Below, piece after piece: positions 1 to 11,829 of a stretch of 64,000 nt of DNA. The stretch comes from Mytilus edulis. Lineage: Eukaryota; Mollusca; Bivalvia; Mytilida; Mytilidae. Where the stretch lies: contig NC_092356.1 of NCBI RefSeq assembly GCF_963676685.1, positions 46,029,601 through 46,093,600 of the forward strand. The letters are read 5' to 3'. The notes beneath the pieces were generated by a model. It was not told the origin of the DNA, made no database searches, and saw nothing but the letters and a program-made list of their open reading frames with translations. Numbering within the stretch: position 1 is the first letter of the stretch; every line of letters starts with the position of its first letter. Position numbers and translations under genes: made by a program.

Positions 1-706
1 ATGATGTTAGTTTATTTGTTTTGTGTTAATTGAACATTTTTATTAGATTGGTTCAAATGAATTAAATTGATTTCTCAGTTTGAAAATTATTTTCATTTCT
101 TTGACGTCATACAACAATAGTTGTTGTTAAGTCTTTCTCGATGAAATCGCATCAAAGCAAATTGTGATTGTGTAGAAAAAGATATAGTTCACTACTTTTT
201 TCTGCATTAATCCCATTAAAAAGATTCATTATAAATGTAATAAAAACAATAACTTTAAAATTAAAACATAGGAAAACTCGTGATCACTGTAAATAATAAC
301 GCTGGCTGAATATACTAATCATGTATTTGAAAAGGCAATTTTGCAGGCAAATGGTGATGATATTTAGTCAATCATTTTGACGACCGGACTATATACTCTT
401 TTCGGTACACAGTTGATAATTTTCGATTTCAGTAGAGATATCAATATCTAGAGAGAAATAAACCGTTGGTTCATAACCTATGCATACGAGTTTCAACTCT
501 CCATTGTTACGATTTTCCAATAATTTCTCCATCTGATTGAATTAGAAGTTGTTCCTGTGTAATGATAATTGCTCCTTATTCCCGTTATTATGTTGATTAA
601 TACATGTAAACATAAGGAAAGCAGCAGCCGCCTGTATGTATATTTGTATATAATTATCCTTGTTATTCTATATTTGCATGAAATATTAAATTTGAATTTG
701 ACTTAC
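1..706. other. AT-rich stretch without recognisable exon
   Basis: I see no EGF, ShKT or other Cys-rich exon on either strand and no known repeat. It should be intron or downstream sequence of the left minus-strand gene, which continues off the left edge. Confidence 0.5.
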
Positions 707-808
707 ATTTTCCACAATGTGGACCGTAGTACTGGGGTTTACAAACACAGTTGCCATCTTCACAATGTCCACCATGCAGACAAAATTGAGTAATTCAAGC
801 CAAACCAC
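707..808 (-). pseudogene. Left gene EGF-like exon with TGA at Cys1
   Basis: Bounded by a TAG acceptor (810-809) and a GTAAGT donor (706-701), 102 bp, phase 1-1. Spacing is [Cys1]x4-C-x5-C-x4-C-x1-C-x8-C, identical to the right-gene EGF exon at 41857-41955. The codon at the Cys1 position is TGA, one base away from TGT or TGC. The rest of the module is intact. Confidence 0.65.
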
Positions 809-3506
809 CTATGGATATAATATTTTGTAAGTTTTAAAAGATTTTATAAAAGGAAGCTTACCATGAACAATGTTTTATAAAAGAATGCTTACCATGAACA
901 ATGTTAATGACGGTCCCCTGGTATCTTTCGTCCCTCTTTTACAGTTGGTGTCTTATTTTCAATTTTCAAACAATGTATATGGAAGAAAGCATGTTCATAA
1001 CGCCAATAGATGACTTTGCTTTGTGGGAATAGAATCATTTAAGAATATTCGACACAAAATATATGATATGAAATATTTTTCAAGTAAAATAAATGCTTTA
1101 CAAAACACGAAGCTATTTTATGTAGTTCAGAATAAAAAATTAAAGTTTACTACGCCCGTTATATTATGTTTAAGTTTGACAACTGTTATTATATAATCAT
1201 ACCATCAAGCAAAAACCTCTTCTCTTTCACATTTACACCTGCAAATGTAAAAGTAGAATACAGCTGGGGTGTGTAATTTTCCCCACCTCTTGTTTTGTCA
1301 TTTGTACTGCCAATTTATACTTTATGTATTGATGGTCAGTATCTTTGGATTAAATCAACAATTAAAACATTGAATGTTTAATACAAATATGAATGACACT
1401 GAATTTATTATAAAAGTATATGTTTTCTGATTTCATACATATGTTTGTACTTTATTTGGATTTTTTTTGACTTTTTCGGATTCGAGCGTCACTGATGAGT
1501 CTTTTGTAGACGAAACGAGGCGTATAGAGTAAATACAAGTTTAATCCTTGTATCTAAGATGCGTTTATGCATTATATATAGATAGTAGGAAAATTATCAC
1601 TTTCTTTTTTTTACACTGGTTGGTAATAGACAAAACCTAAAGACAAAAACCGAATTCTGTTAATCGACACATTTTATATATTTTTTTTTGCTGTTTACTT
1701 TTGCTTACCGCAACAGTTGTTTTCACAGAAGCCATCTTTCCGTCGTACCCATATTTGCGTTTTAACATCAAAGTTCTGTAAATCAAGTAAACATTTGAGT
1801 CAGGAAACTAGTTTGCATATTCTTGATTTCTTGATAACTTGCTTGCTTGATTGATAGTTGGTGTTTTGCCGCTGCTTTGAAGCGCCACTTTTGTGCTATT
1901 TCGTGACGGCAAGTTTTTATTGATGGAGGAAGCCAGAGTGCCGAGAAAACCACTGAGCTTCGATAGAAAAATTTGCAATCCTAGTCAATTAGGATTGGAG
2001 TCGAGCGCACCCGCACGAGCAGGATTCGAACTCACAGCCTCAGTGTTGACACGCTGTGATTGCAGTAGTAGACTCTCTTAGACTACTTGGCCTCCGAAGC
2101 CCAACATGCTAACTTGAATATGGTTTTCAAAATCGTTTTATTGTCTTTCATTGTTAAAAAAACCCAGACAATTTGTTCAAAACCATGTAAAAGTAAAGCG
2201 AAATGTACCAAATAGACATGAAAACTCACGAATCGAAAAAGAGCTATCAATGCCATAATGAAAACAAAACCAAACAAAAGACGACAAATGCCTAACGACA
2301 TTATGCAAACATGACATAGAAAACTAAAGACTGAGTAACACTATCCCAACACATGAAAAACCAACCATGGGTAGTTTAAGGGAATTAAAACTTTGTCGAA
2401 ACCTTTAGTGAACATTTCGGGATAAATTAGTATTTTGATTATGGAGGACACTTTTGTTAATTGTTTTATCAATATTGGTACGCGTGTTGACTTGATAATG
2501 TTTTAAATGAATATTTAAAAAAAAAAAAAACGTTTGCACACATCAGAATCGATATCGGATCAATGTGTATCTATCGTTCAGCTATCGTTACATTTGTACA
2601 TTTGAAATCTTCATATCTGTATATTATGAGAAATTCTCAATTTTGTGCATATCCTATGTTCTGAATAATAAGTGTGAAAATTATGTTCTATCATTTATTT
2701 TTACTAAAAACATCTTTAAAAGAATAGATCCATATTGATGTAAATACACACAGGCATTTTCGTGTCACACCGGACGTTTCCACATTCGACGAAATTTACA
2801 AAAAAAAACATATCAAAAGTTAACATTTCACACACCTATTCGTTTTGTAATTTTTTACAGCACGGGGTCGATACATACCTCAATCCAACAGTATTATTAT
2901 CACAGAATTCAGTACTTTATTAATACGATTAATGACATACTTCTCTGTTAAATTGATCGAGTTATAAAGAAAACTAAGGTTTCAAATCAGGTAAAGTTGA
3001 CCTTACATTAATACGGCTATGAACGTTAGGACCTTTTTGGTTATATATCTTCTTCAGTTCTAATACATCCTACATTTTCAAACATTTCGGTTTGAGCGTT
3101 CCTGATGAAGCTTATTCCAGTAAAGAGTTTGGAGGCTGTGTTTACGGAGGGTAATAAACGTACAAAATTATTAAATAAATGAATAAATAAACATATAGAT
3201 ACATTATTAATTAAAATGATCAACACAGAGGATTATGAATCTGCATATAATTCTTCGTTGCAAACTGTAACTTACCAAAGATTCCGAACTAGCACGAACA
3301 CTAATTTGTTGTTCTCCGTCGACTTTCTTTATCAAACCAGTAAACATTAAAATATCTTTTACATCAGTACAATTGTGATTCATTTCTTTTAATGTCCAAT
3401 ACTCTAAACATTTCATTGAGTCATTTGGTATAAACGCACATGGATAATTTTCTACCACAGCATTACAACGTACAAGATTGACAACAAAAATCCACAATAA
3501 AATCAT
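707..3506 (-). CDS. Left secreted EGF-type protein gene (partial, three exons seen)
   Basis: Exons on the minus strand are 3506-3276 (start codon to GTAAG donor, 77 codons, phase 0), 1775-1709 (22 codons plus one base) and 808-707 (34 codons, phase 1-1). The first exon starts with a hydrophobic signal peptide (residues 1-16) followed by a Cys-poor mature region with Cys at 23, 33 and 46. The second encodes IWVRRKDGFCENNCC; the third is an EGF-like module. The same three exon types, with the same phases and an equal 231-bp first exon, occur in the gene starting at 36430, so the two are paralogues in divergent orientation. The product should be secreted. I do not recognise the N-terminal module. 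The EGF exon has TGA where its first Cys should be, so the copy may be a pseudogene. The 3' part lies outside the window. Confidence 0.7.
1488..1534 (+). ncRNA. Decayed hammerhead-ribozyme repeat
   Basis: Contains the core CTGATGA, a GTC/GAC stem II and GAAAC, preceded by GAGCGTCA. The stem III and stem I 3' strand (GAGGCGTATAGAGT) has substitutions that break two stem I pairs when compared with the copy at 34013-34058, so self-cleavage is doubtful. Downstream sequence to about 1570 belongs to the same repeat. Confidence 0.5.
1709..1775 (-). CDS. Left gene exon 2: WVR..DG.C..NCC segment
   Basis: A TTACAG acceptor and a GTAAGC donor bound 67 bases reading NFDVKTQIWVRRKDGFCENNCC, phase 0 in and phase 1 out. 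It matches exon 37041-37098 of the right gene (VWVRKADGHCTMNCC). It is too short to appear as a long ORF; the homology and the splice sites define it. Confidence 0.75.
1830..2100 (-). repeat. tRNA-related SINE
   Basis: On the minus strand the 5' part (about 2100-2000) resembles a tRNA with a box A-like segment (AGTAGTCTAAGAG) and a box B (GTTCGAATCC, about 2025-2034). A conserved central part follows (TTTTCTCGGCACTCTGGCTT, CCGTCACGAAATAGCACAAA) and then a tail of short CAAT/CAAG units. This architecture is that of widespread mollusc SINEs. The plus-strand ORF here is a shadow. Confidence 0.75.
2280..2420 (+). repeat. Fragment of Penelope-element 3' region
   Basis: The segment 'gacatagaaaactaaagact' and neighbouring bases match sequence just beyond the RT gene of the Penelope-like element at 42335-42370 and a copy at 10330-10370. 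It is a short remnant. Confidence 0.4.
3276..3506 (-). CDS. Left gene exon 1: signal peptide and Cys-containing N-terminus
   Basis: The ATG at 3506 opens 77 codons ending at a GTAAG donor (3275-3271). Residues 1-16 are a typical signal peptide. The pattern C-x-F-x-P-N-x-S-x-x-C-L followed by W-T, a third Cys, VKD and VDGE is shared with 36430-36660 and shows selection on protein sequence. It has no internal stop. Confidence 0.75.
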
Positions 3507-5094
3507 TCTCTAGTTGCGCCTGTAAATAATCAAGATCGATAACAAAATAAGACCATCATTTGAATATATTTATATGCAACTGTTTTCCTTTTACCATAAT
3601 ATATGGAATGAAATAATTTATGTGAATATCATAGTGTGAAAAAGACAGCCTGTACCATGTGGAAAAATACATTTTATAGATCGTCCTTTTCCTTTTTGTC
3701 TATTTGTCTACGGTATATGTTCCTTATTTGGATTTGAATCTATAGCTATTGAGACTGTAAGAAACTGAAAAATAAATAAATAAGTGGTGCATAAACTTTT
3801 ATGAAGTAAACTGTGTTGCCATCAGAACAGATCAGACATTTAAATTGCTATCAAGGGGGTAGGGTGAGTGGTCGGTGGGGTACGGATTCCGAAATCCTGG
3901 ACTTAAAATCATGAAATCCCAAGGTCCCAAAAAAGGTCCTGTCCTTATCAATTACGACCTTTTCATTTTTTTTGCACACAGTTACACATCTATATACATG
4001 TGTAAACAATAAATACTTACTTATACAAAAAGCGACTGAACGGTATTGGATTAAAAATGATATGTCTGAACAGAAGTACTTATTTAACGTGTTGGGAAGG
4101 ACTCTTGTTTTGCAAATCTAAATATCTGGATTGTTTAATGTTTCGATGTTTCAGAACAAAAAGTTGCCTGCAAAACGACATTTTTAGACAATTTTGACTT
4201 CCATGTAAGTATGTTAAAACTTTCTGTATCGTAGATTTATTATTGTACTAATAGGTATAAAGGTCGCATGACACTTTATCTAAATCGAACTTATTTCAAT
4301 TCATTGACATAGTTTAGGAATGATTAAAATGTGATAATGGTTCTTATTATTGCCATTTGTACATGTACCTTATGAAGAATATTGACATAACAAAAATAAG
4401 AGAAAGCAACAACATAGGGTTTAAACTAATATTTTTGATACTCAAATATTGCCTAGGTCAATATACAAAATGTAGATGCAATGCTTCTGTCATCTTGTTT
4501 CGGAAAATGTTGATAGTACGCGTATTCTTTTGAATGTTATTTCATAACATGTGAGTTAATACCAATACACTTCTATATTTGATGATGATTTATAGTTTGT
4601 ATAAATGTTAGTGTTAAATTATACTTACATTTAACACATGTGCTTCTCAAACTCAGGTTTATATTAATGAGAACTATCTGCACTGCGATAAAAAAAAAGA
4701 AACGCTGTCCGAACCAGAAATCTCACAACAAAGGTTACGATTTAGGATGATTTTTATTATCTCTATCATGTGCAGCAGTACGTGTTTAGTGAATATACTG
4801 CCAAACACTGCCTAAATCCTATGGCTTTCAGCATGATATTTATATTTTAACTTAATTCTTGAGGAAAATCAGCAATGATAATAGAAGTGGTTATGAGAAG
4901 TAATATAATCGTATTGAATTATTTTTCCATTTAGTAACGAAAATACACATTTTTTTCAATTTAGTCACTGAATGAACACATACGTCAGTAATATGAATTA
5001 CCTCAACACTTTGTCTTCTTTAAAACATAAAAATTAACATATTTAATAATACCTGACAATCATTTGTCTATGAAAAAACTTAAATAACTAAAAT
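3507..5094. other. Upstream region of left gene, no gene seen
   Basis: AT-rich sequence containing the presumed promoter of the minus-strand gene starting at 3506. I could not identify a convincing TATA box or any coding exon. Confidence 0.4.
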
Positions 5095-5290
5095 ACTGAA
5101 CTCCGGGGAAAATTGAAAACGAAAAGTCCCTAATCAAATGGTAAACACATTAAACGAATGGACAACAACTGTCATATTCCTGCCTTGGTACAGACATTCT
5201 CAAGTGTAGAAAATGGTGAATTGAACCTTGTTTTATAGCGCTAAATCTCTAACTTGTATGACAGTCGTATCAATTTCCATTATATTTATA
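5095..5290 (+). repeat. Interspersed repeat, family R2
   Basis: The segment from 'ctgaactccggggaaaattg' through the 'acattaaacgaatgg' and 'gaattgaaccttg' portions matches copies at 39490-39690 and 40120-40330 (plus) and at 33895-34210 and 62195-62400 (minus). It is a mussel interspersed repeat of unknown class. Confidence 0.6.
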
Positions 5291-5378
5291 ACAATGCGTC
5301 ACAAACAAAACCATAATAGGTATACAGCCATCAACACCGTGTTCTAATCTCAAGTTTTGTTTTTCTAATTACAAAAAT

Positions 5379-5730
5379 ATGGAATATTATTTTTTCTTTA
5401 GCAAATTTCATTTATCGAAACTAGTTACAAACCTGAACATTATCCTTCCTTGTAAACAACTGCTTTTTCAATGGAAGATAAAAGAAGACAGTAAATGTGA
5501 CTTATGTAATGTAACAGAAGATTGTAAACATTTTTTTCTAGAATGTCATTACTTTAAAACTTTTTGGGAAAAGATCAAAATACTATTAAATAAAGTTAAC
5601 ATAGGTCATCATATCCTAAACTACAGAAATCTCATTGTAGGATATAAAATCAGTGATATTAATTATTAGGATATAAATCTGTTGGTGACACTCATCATAT
5701 TTTCTATCCACAAGTGCACCTACAGTTCAA
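5379..5730 (+). pseudogene. LINE 3' fragment with reverse-transcriptase zinc motif
   Basis: The reading frame 5379-5669 contains CDLCNVTEDCKHFFLECHYFKTFW, which fits the C-x2-C...H-x4-C zinc motif found at the C-terminus of many non-LTR retrotransposon polymerases. Only this C-terminal end remains. It differs from the LINE at 20590-24030, whose equivalent motif is CKICNILDDEFHFFFNC. Confidence 0.6.
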
Positions 5731-5929
5731 ATTATAAAACTACAAATTTGTATGTGTATGCCCTGTTCAAAAAAGATGTTTTGAACTACTTAAATATTTC
5801 GACACTTTCAGGTGGTAAACATGGTAAAATTTTGAAAGAAGTAAGCTTGTACATATAATTATTATTCTTGCATATATGTTATATGCTATATTTATGCAGC
5901 AATACATGTGTCTCAATATTATTTAATCT

Positions 5930-7246
5930 TAAAACCACGTGCTGTGGACTTCGTCATGATCATGATCAGCGACAGTGATAAAAGATTTAACCCCTACTGT
6001 TCTTGAAGCATCCTTCATGTAATATATCACATATTCATAAATAAATAAACTTATATAATGTACTTCAATTCGCAACCAAGTATGTACACCTACATAATTA
6101 ATATATAACAAACTGATTCGACTGTTAATTTTGTCTCCATCGTGTGATCCTTGATCAATAGGTCATGACCAGGTCAACTAGCATATGTACAGAGTCAAAG
6201 CGGTTCACGAATGTAATTTTTTCCGGAAATTAATTTCTGTAGTAATCTGTATACATAATATTGTTACATGTAAATCTAACCTTTTATTATTATTATTAAT
6301 TTACTGAACAATCTCCCTGTTTGTTCAGTAAAACTAACACTACAGGGGTGCCCTGTCAAATGCTGTAGACATGGTATTCATTATAACAGCAATAGTGCAA
6401 TGAATCTGATTTTAGATAAAAAAAAAAAAAACAAAAAAAAAACAAAAAAAAAACAAAAAAAAAACAAAAAAAAAAAACAAAAAAAAAACAAAAAAAAAAA
6501 CAAAAAAAAAAACAAAAAAAAACCAAACCTGAACAAATATTTTCAACATTAAAATTTCCTGCCATGACCTTTAGATAAAATTTCACCAAAATATGCGACT
6601 GCCAAATGATCAATATAGATTAATTGACGCATGTAGTTATCATGATTTTTTATCTTGATGCATTGCTTGGCGGCAAAAAGTGCATATTTATGTTTTCAAT
6701 ATCTATTGGGCAATTACCGATTTGATTCTGTTATTACACACTTTATAAACAAATTACTTTCCTTTGTCAACCGTAGACTGGTTCTTTACTGGACAACATT
6801 TTAAAGTATGATGAATTGAAAGTGATGTATCGGTTGTTTAACTAATGTTTTATGAAAAATAATTTCTGATGTCAAAAGGTTTTAGCTAAACAACAAATTA
6901 ATGCAATTAAAAGATTTGAAAACCTTAAAGATTATTGAAACTATGCACTGGTAAATTTGCTCCTTCTGTTCTGCTAGCTTTCCATTGTAAATAAAAATTA
7001 ATGTCCTTCATAAGGGAGACAACTAAAAAAGGGATCTCTAATTACAGGGTCGATAACAGGAATTCGATTATGGACTATTGCCATGCCTTCACAACACTAG
7101 AGTGTTTACATATGTCATTGAGTATGGAAATACAGTTATTTTTTCCCATTTTGTATATAGTCCTTGCTTTAACGACAAAAAGAACATTTCTTTTTTTTTT
7201 GTTCCTGGACGGCATCTTTATCCTTTAGAAACGTTAACGTTATTTG
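5930..7246. other. Non-coding, includes A-rich microsatellite
   Basis: No gene recognised. Positions 6418-6523 are a minisatellite of A7-A9 runs separated by single C. The antisense 'FFFCFFF' ORF is a product of that repeat. Confidence 0.6.
6418..6523. repeat. (A7-9 C)n microsatellite
   Basis: About eleven runs of A separated by single C residues. It is plain low-complexity DNA. Confidence 0.9.
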
Positions 7247-7248
7247 TA

Positions 7249-7705
7249 CACTACCAACAATTTGACTAGCGTTTACATGTACATTAAATGCCGCTATAAA
7301 ACAGTACTTTTAGGAAACATTACTAATCAGTACATTAAATGCCGCTATATAAACAGTACTTTTAGGAAACATTACTAATCAGTACATTAAATGCCGCTAT
7401 ATAAACAGTACTTTTAGGAAACATCACTTTTCAGTACATTAATTTTTATATCATTTTCAGTAATGTTGGGAAAAAGTTGATTACAGTACTGAAAATTACA
7501 GTCATTTTTCAGTACTGAAAATTTCAGCCATTTTTCAGTACTGAAAATTTCAGTCATTTTTCAGTACTGAAAATTTCAGTCATTTTTCAGTACTGAAAAT
7601 TTCAGTCATTTTTCAGTACTGAAAATTATAGTCATTTTTCAGTACTGAAAATTTTAGTCATTTTTCAGTACTGAAAATTCAATCATTTTTAAGTACAGAA
7701 AGTTG
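7249..7705 (+). repeat. Left terminal inverted repeat of giant element
   Basis: Contains about three copies of a 51-52 bp unit (acattaaatgccgctatat...cagtacttttaggaaac, starting at 7281, 7332 and 7384), a spacer with 'tatcattttcagtaatgttg', then eight or nine copies of a 26-bp unit around CAGTACTGAAAATTTCAGTC. All are mirrored at 33010-33487. Confidence 0.85.
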
Positions 7706-7739
7706 TAGTCAAATTCAAGACCTAATAAAAAAAAAACTC

Positions 7740-8225
7740 GATTATGCTATCACAAGGGGCCCTATCACAAATATCATAAGCCCCAAGGGTGAGTTGGGAA
7801 TAGAAATATGCTCACTTGGTCCTGTTCCGACCGGCAGTAAAAAGCTTGTTAAAGTGGGGCGTCCGTCTGACTGTGAAAGATGTATCAAGTTTGCAGCTAC
7901 GTCCTGTCAGAATGCATATATCGAGGTTTAATCCAATGCCTCGAGTAAAGAGAGTGACAAGATCTCTGCACGTTAAGAACCCTTACAACAACTCTTCTTG
8001 TTGCATGGCACAATTTCTGTCCCTTACTTATATACCTTTTTTTCCAGTGGAAGTCGAAATTCCCCCTGATCATGATCGGGATGGGCCTCTATTATTACAA
8101 GACCTACTAGTACCTGTTGTATTAGTACCTGTTGTATTTATTATTAACTTGTTCTCGTCCAGAACCATCATGAAATATTTGCCACTGGACATAAAGCAAT
8201 CAACAATCAATAAAAATTAATCATC
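7740..8225 (+). repeat. Composite interspersed repeat ending in a SINE 3' tail
   Basis: The last part (about 8150-8220: TCGTCCAGAACCATCATGAA, then ATTTGCCACTGGACATAAAG, then a CAAT-rich tail) is the conserved 3' end of common mollusc SINEs. The ORF 7816-8220 has no known domain and runs through this tail, so I do not call a gene. Confidence 0.5.
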
Positions 8226-8229
8226 AACA

Positions 8230-10320
8230 AATATCATAAGTTGGTTTGGGATAAAAACAAGAATTTTATTTTAAAACTCCATGGCTATATGTATTTCTTC
8301 ATTTCAACACATTAATACATTAAAGAGGATTCTTTTGATGAACTTTATGACAACAAATACAAAACTATCAGACATGGGTCACTAATACAGTTTTTCAATA
8401 TTAAGCAGTCAGCACCATACAAGAAGTTCTGAATAGCTCCGAGAAAAAAAAATAGATGTCATCTAGATGTAAAGCACAATGTCAGAATATCGTTCATCAA
8501 ACTAAATGTATAACTACACAAAGACATATCTATAACATGACTTTGTCCGACTTGGGACAGAGGTGCATATAAATATGGCGGGTTAAACCGATTTTGTCGA
8601 CGTCTGACGTTGAACATTATGGTTATTTATATAGTATCCTTGTTCTGTTGTTGTTAGTTGGGAGGCATACCACATGTCCTTGTTTTATTGATAGAACTAA
8701 ATATGTAGATTATATATATGCAGTCGTCTATATTAAAACTGTTGCTCTTTCATACTTTCTTGTAGCACTTGGAATGCATTGACGTCTTTAATATAGTTCA
8801 CGTTTCTCCTATAGATAGAAAAGATTCTTTTGATACCATGACAGTTTGTTATCAGTAATAATTTAAAATTAATTTAAAAGAATAAGCAAACGTTTCAAGA
8901 TATTTTTATAACATTAACCTTGGATCAAGTCAGGAACCTGTAGTCTAGTGGTTGTGATTGGTTCATTTCGGTAATATTTGTTGTTTGTAAATTGTTTTGT
9001 TATACATGTACATTAGGCAGTTAATATTCTGATATGAATTGTTTCATATTCATATTTCACATGTTTAAACCTTTTATAGCGACTTTTACTCACTCTATGA
9101 AGGTCGTACCGTCGACTACAATTGCGTATATCTACCTAAAACTTTGGTGAATTATTATAGTTGTATCATTGAAAATTATAACAACATTCCTTATTTTTAC
9201 CAACACTGATATTTTCTATTCAACGGCAAGAAAATAAAACTTTTACTTCGTATTGTTCTTTGTGTGGTTTTAATATAGCATAAGAATTTTGACAGCAGTA
9301 GATTTTGAATGAAAAGCTGGACTAATTTTTAGGGTAGTAAGGCAGAATCCAATTAAAATACATAATTCTAAATATGAAAAGAAATGTTAGTTAAATCTCC
9401 ACAAAACAGTAACACTTCTACAAAAGATATTTCAGTCTATTACTAATTGGAGTCTTATTCGGTTTTCTTCATCTTTTACGTTACAAGTAAAAGGGTTTTC
9501 AATTGCAATAAAATGATTTTTTTTGTCCTTGACCTAAAGCACTTTCAAAATCACGGTTAGTGTAAAAGATCTAAACTACAGACAAATTTTCTACCTATGA
9601 ACCCAAAGTGAATCGATCTATCACATGATTTTTTTTAATTGGAAATGGACACGAATCGAGTCTTCACAAGTATTTAACAGTAACTGAACATATTGTAGAT
9701 AATATTATAGAAAGTAAATATGACTTTTTTTTTGTCGTGAGCATGTTTTATACAACCTTTCTTTATTTCTTTCTTGTTGTTCAAATTTCTTGGTCCTCAA
9801 CAATTAAAGTCAGTCCTGTAAGCTCTAACCAATAATGTCTCAGACAAATACAACTTATAAGATGCAACGAGAATGCTCAAGCTGAAACGTTTCGCCTGCT
9901 TTTATATTCACGATTATTTTATGCTGATAGACCAAGGAAAGAGTTTTAGTACAGGTGTCACATACATCACACATTGTCAAAGATCCATGAAAATGAAGTC
10001 AATGTGAGATAAACCAATTTAAGTCAGAAGACATGTATAGCTGACAATCATTATACACACGTAATATAGTTTTTCTATTGCTTATCTCATACAAGAAACA
10101 GCCAAAACAATGAAAATTACATATTGACCAATGAACCATGAAAAAATAAAGTCAAGGTGACTCGTCAGATGACCCCTGCTAGACAAGACATTTAAATCAT
10201 AAAATCATTTCATACACTATATCTAGTTTTATCTACTAGTATTGCTAAAAGAAATAGACAAAAAATCTAAATTTAACATTGACTAATGAATGACCTGTGC
10301 AAATTAGACAAATAATAGTT
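8230..10320. other. Non-coding interior of giant element
   Basis: No ORF with recognisable protein features on either strand. The sequence is AT-rich with a few homopolymer runs. I saw no exon signals supported by homology. Confidence 0.5.
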
Positions 10321-10324
10321 CACA

Positions 10325-10420
10325 AGACACATAGAAAACTAATGACTAATGACTAAGCAACACGAATCCCGCCATGGGTCTGATCTCGGGTGCTCCTGAA
10401 GGATCCTGTTCCACATATAA
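10325..10420 (+). repeat. Penelope-element 3' region, left part
   Basis: Matches 42335-42440 (cacatagaaaactaa..., gatctcgggtgctcctgaag, gatcctgttccacat). The copy is interrupted by the MITE at 10421-11747 and resumes at 11748-11830 (gcacccatcctgttgctcat, ccggtaaatagtccaattcg). Confidence 0.65.
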
Positions 10421-11747
10421 GGGCGTTTTTCAATAAAAGCGTACATTCCAGACCTAAAAAGAATGGAAAATCAACTTGTCTAAAATTTAATTTCAAGAGT
10501 TATTTTGAATACCTCTATAATAGACCTGTTTGTAAACAAAAAGTGCAATCTTGAATATTCTTTAAAATGATATTATTTTCATAATTTGTGTACTGTTTCG
10601 TAGGGGACTTTTGTCCCCTACGAAACTTCTTCTAAACACACATATTCTTTGCAATTTTAAATGTTTCCTATAGACATTCCAGTTTGTTTACTTTAAATAC
10701 TAAAAAATATCATTTTTTTTCTGAATTAGAAAATCATTTTTATCGATAAAGATTAAACAGTACTTCACATATGAAGGTTCAACTCATGTTACGTAGTGGA
10801 CAAAACCGTTTCGTAATGGACAAAAAGTTTCGTAGTTGACATCAACCCTATTATATGTTAATAAAAACATAATAAAAATTACATGAAACTAACCCTTGTT
10901 ATTTGTTTTGCACGAATATAATTGAAAAAAGATTAAAAAAAGACTACATGGTAGTGGTAGTGTCCACTACGAAACGTTTTTCTCCCATACTTGTTTCGTA
11001 GGGGACCGTTTCGTAAGGGACGTATTCGCATGCTTTATTTTTTCCCCACAATCCCTATATTGCAGTAGTAACAAGACTGATTGTATTCATCAAAGCATTT
11101 ATCAAGCTGTACACTGATATTTTTTTCATAATTTTAAAACCAGATACTGAAGGAGATTTGACCCGTTTCGTAGGGGACATTATCAAAAATACGGTATCAC
11201 TCTGGCCCATTTGATGTGCTCAATTTTTCTTACCAACAATTTAATTGCCGTTATAAAAGCATCACTTCTTTTGTAAGACCCTAATGTTTATATCTCTTGC
11301 AAACAAAAAATACATTGATTTTATAAAACTGTTTATTGGCAAATTTTAATGACTTCGTTTCGTAGTGGACAATTTTTGAGGGACACACCTTCTGAAATTA
11401 AAAAACCTATATTGAAAGCTGTTTATTAGATTATGTTGGCTCTGAACATACTTTTGAATTATTAAAGAACTTATGTAAAGTAAAAAAAACATTAATTTCT
11501 TCATTTTTTTACGATATTTAAGAGTATGAATGTTGAACAGTCGGTCCAGGGACATGCCATTTTGGTTGTTTTGGACCATTCAGGAGTCAATATCTTATCA
11601 ATCCCTCTAAAAATAAACTGTTTCTTTGCTTAAAAATGTTAAATCTAATTCAATGTACTGACTGCACCAAAAATTACTTGCAAAGATCAATCACATTTTT
11701 TTTAAAGTGGCTAGGACAAGAAAATACGTTTTTATTGAAAAACGCCC
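10421..11747. mobile_element. 1.33-kb MITE with GTTTCGTAGGGGAC motifs
   Basis: Terminal inverted repeats GGGCGTTTTTCAATAAAAGC... (10421) and its near-perfect complement ending at 11747 (22 of 23 bases match), flanked by ATAA on both sides (10417-10420, 11748-11751). The insertion interrupts a Penelope-derived repeat whose uninterrupted copy is at 42335-42500. The interior has about nine copies, in both orientations, of GTTTCGTAGGGGAC or close variants. There is no coding capacity, so it must be moved in trans if at all. Confidence 0.75.
10595..10626. repeat. Perfect 14-bp hairpin of the MITE motif
   Basis: GTTTCGTAGGGGAC (10595-10608), TTTT, then the exact complement (10613-10626). Further single copies of the motif are near 10806, 10826, 10967 (reverse), 10998, 11013, 11164 and 11357. 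Confidence 0.9.
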
Positions 11748-11829
11748 ATAAATGTAGCACCCATCCTGTTGCTCATGTTATTACAAACCCGGTAAATAGT
11801 CCAATTCGGTAGTTCATTAATAGGTTAGT

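Noticed and set aside
569..793. Plus-strand 74-residue ORF
   Set aside because: It is antisense to the EGF-like exon 808-707; the minus strand has the Cys pattern and splice sites.
3090..3125. Hammerhead variant (GAGCGTTCCTGATGAAGC...)
   Set aside because: The GAAA element reads GTAAA and stem III is not formed; probably a decayed copy.
6356..6613. Minus-strand ORF rich in Phe and Cys
   Set aside because: Produced by the (A7-9 C)n microsatellite.
7281..7705. CRISPR-like regular repeats (52 bp and 26 bp)
   Set aside because: Contiguous tandem units without unique spacers, mirrored at 33 kb, in eukaryotic DNA; they are terminal arrays of a transposon.
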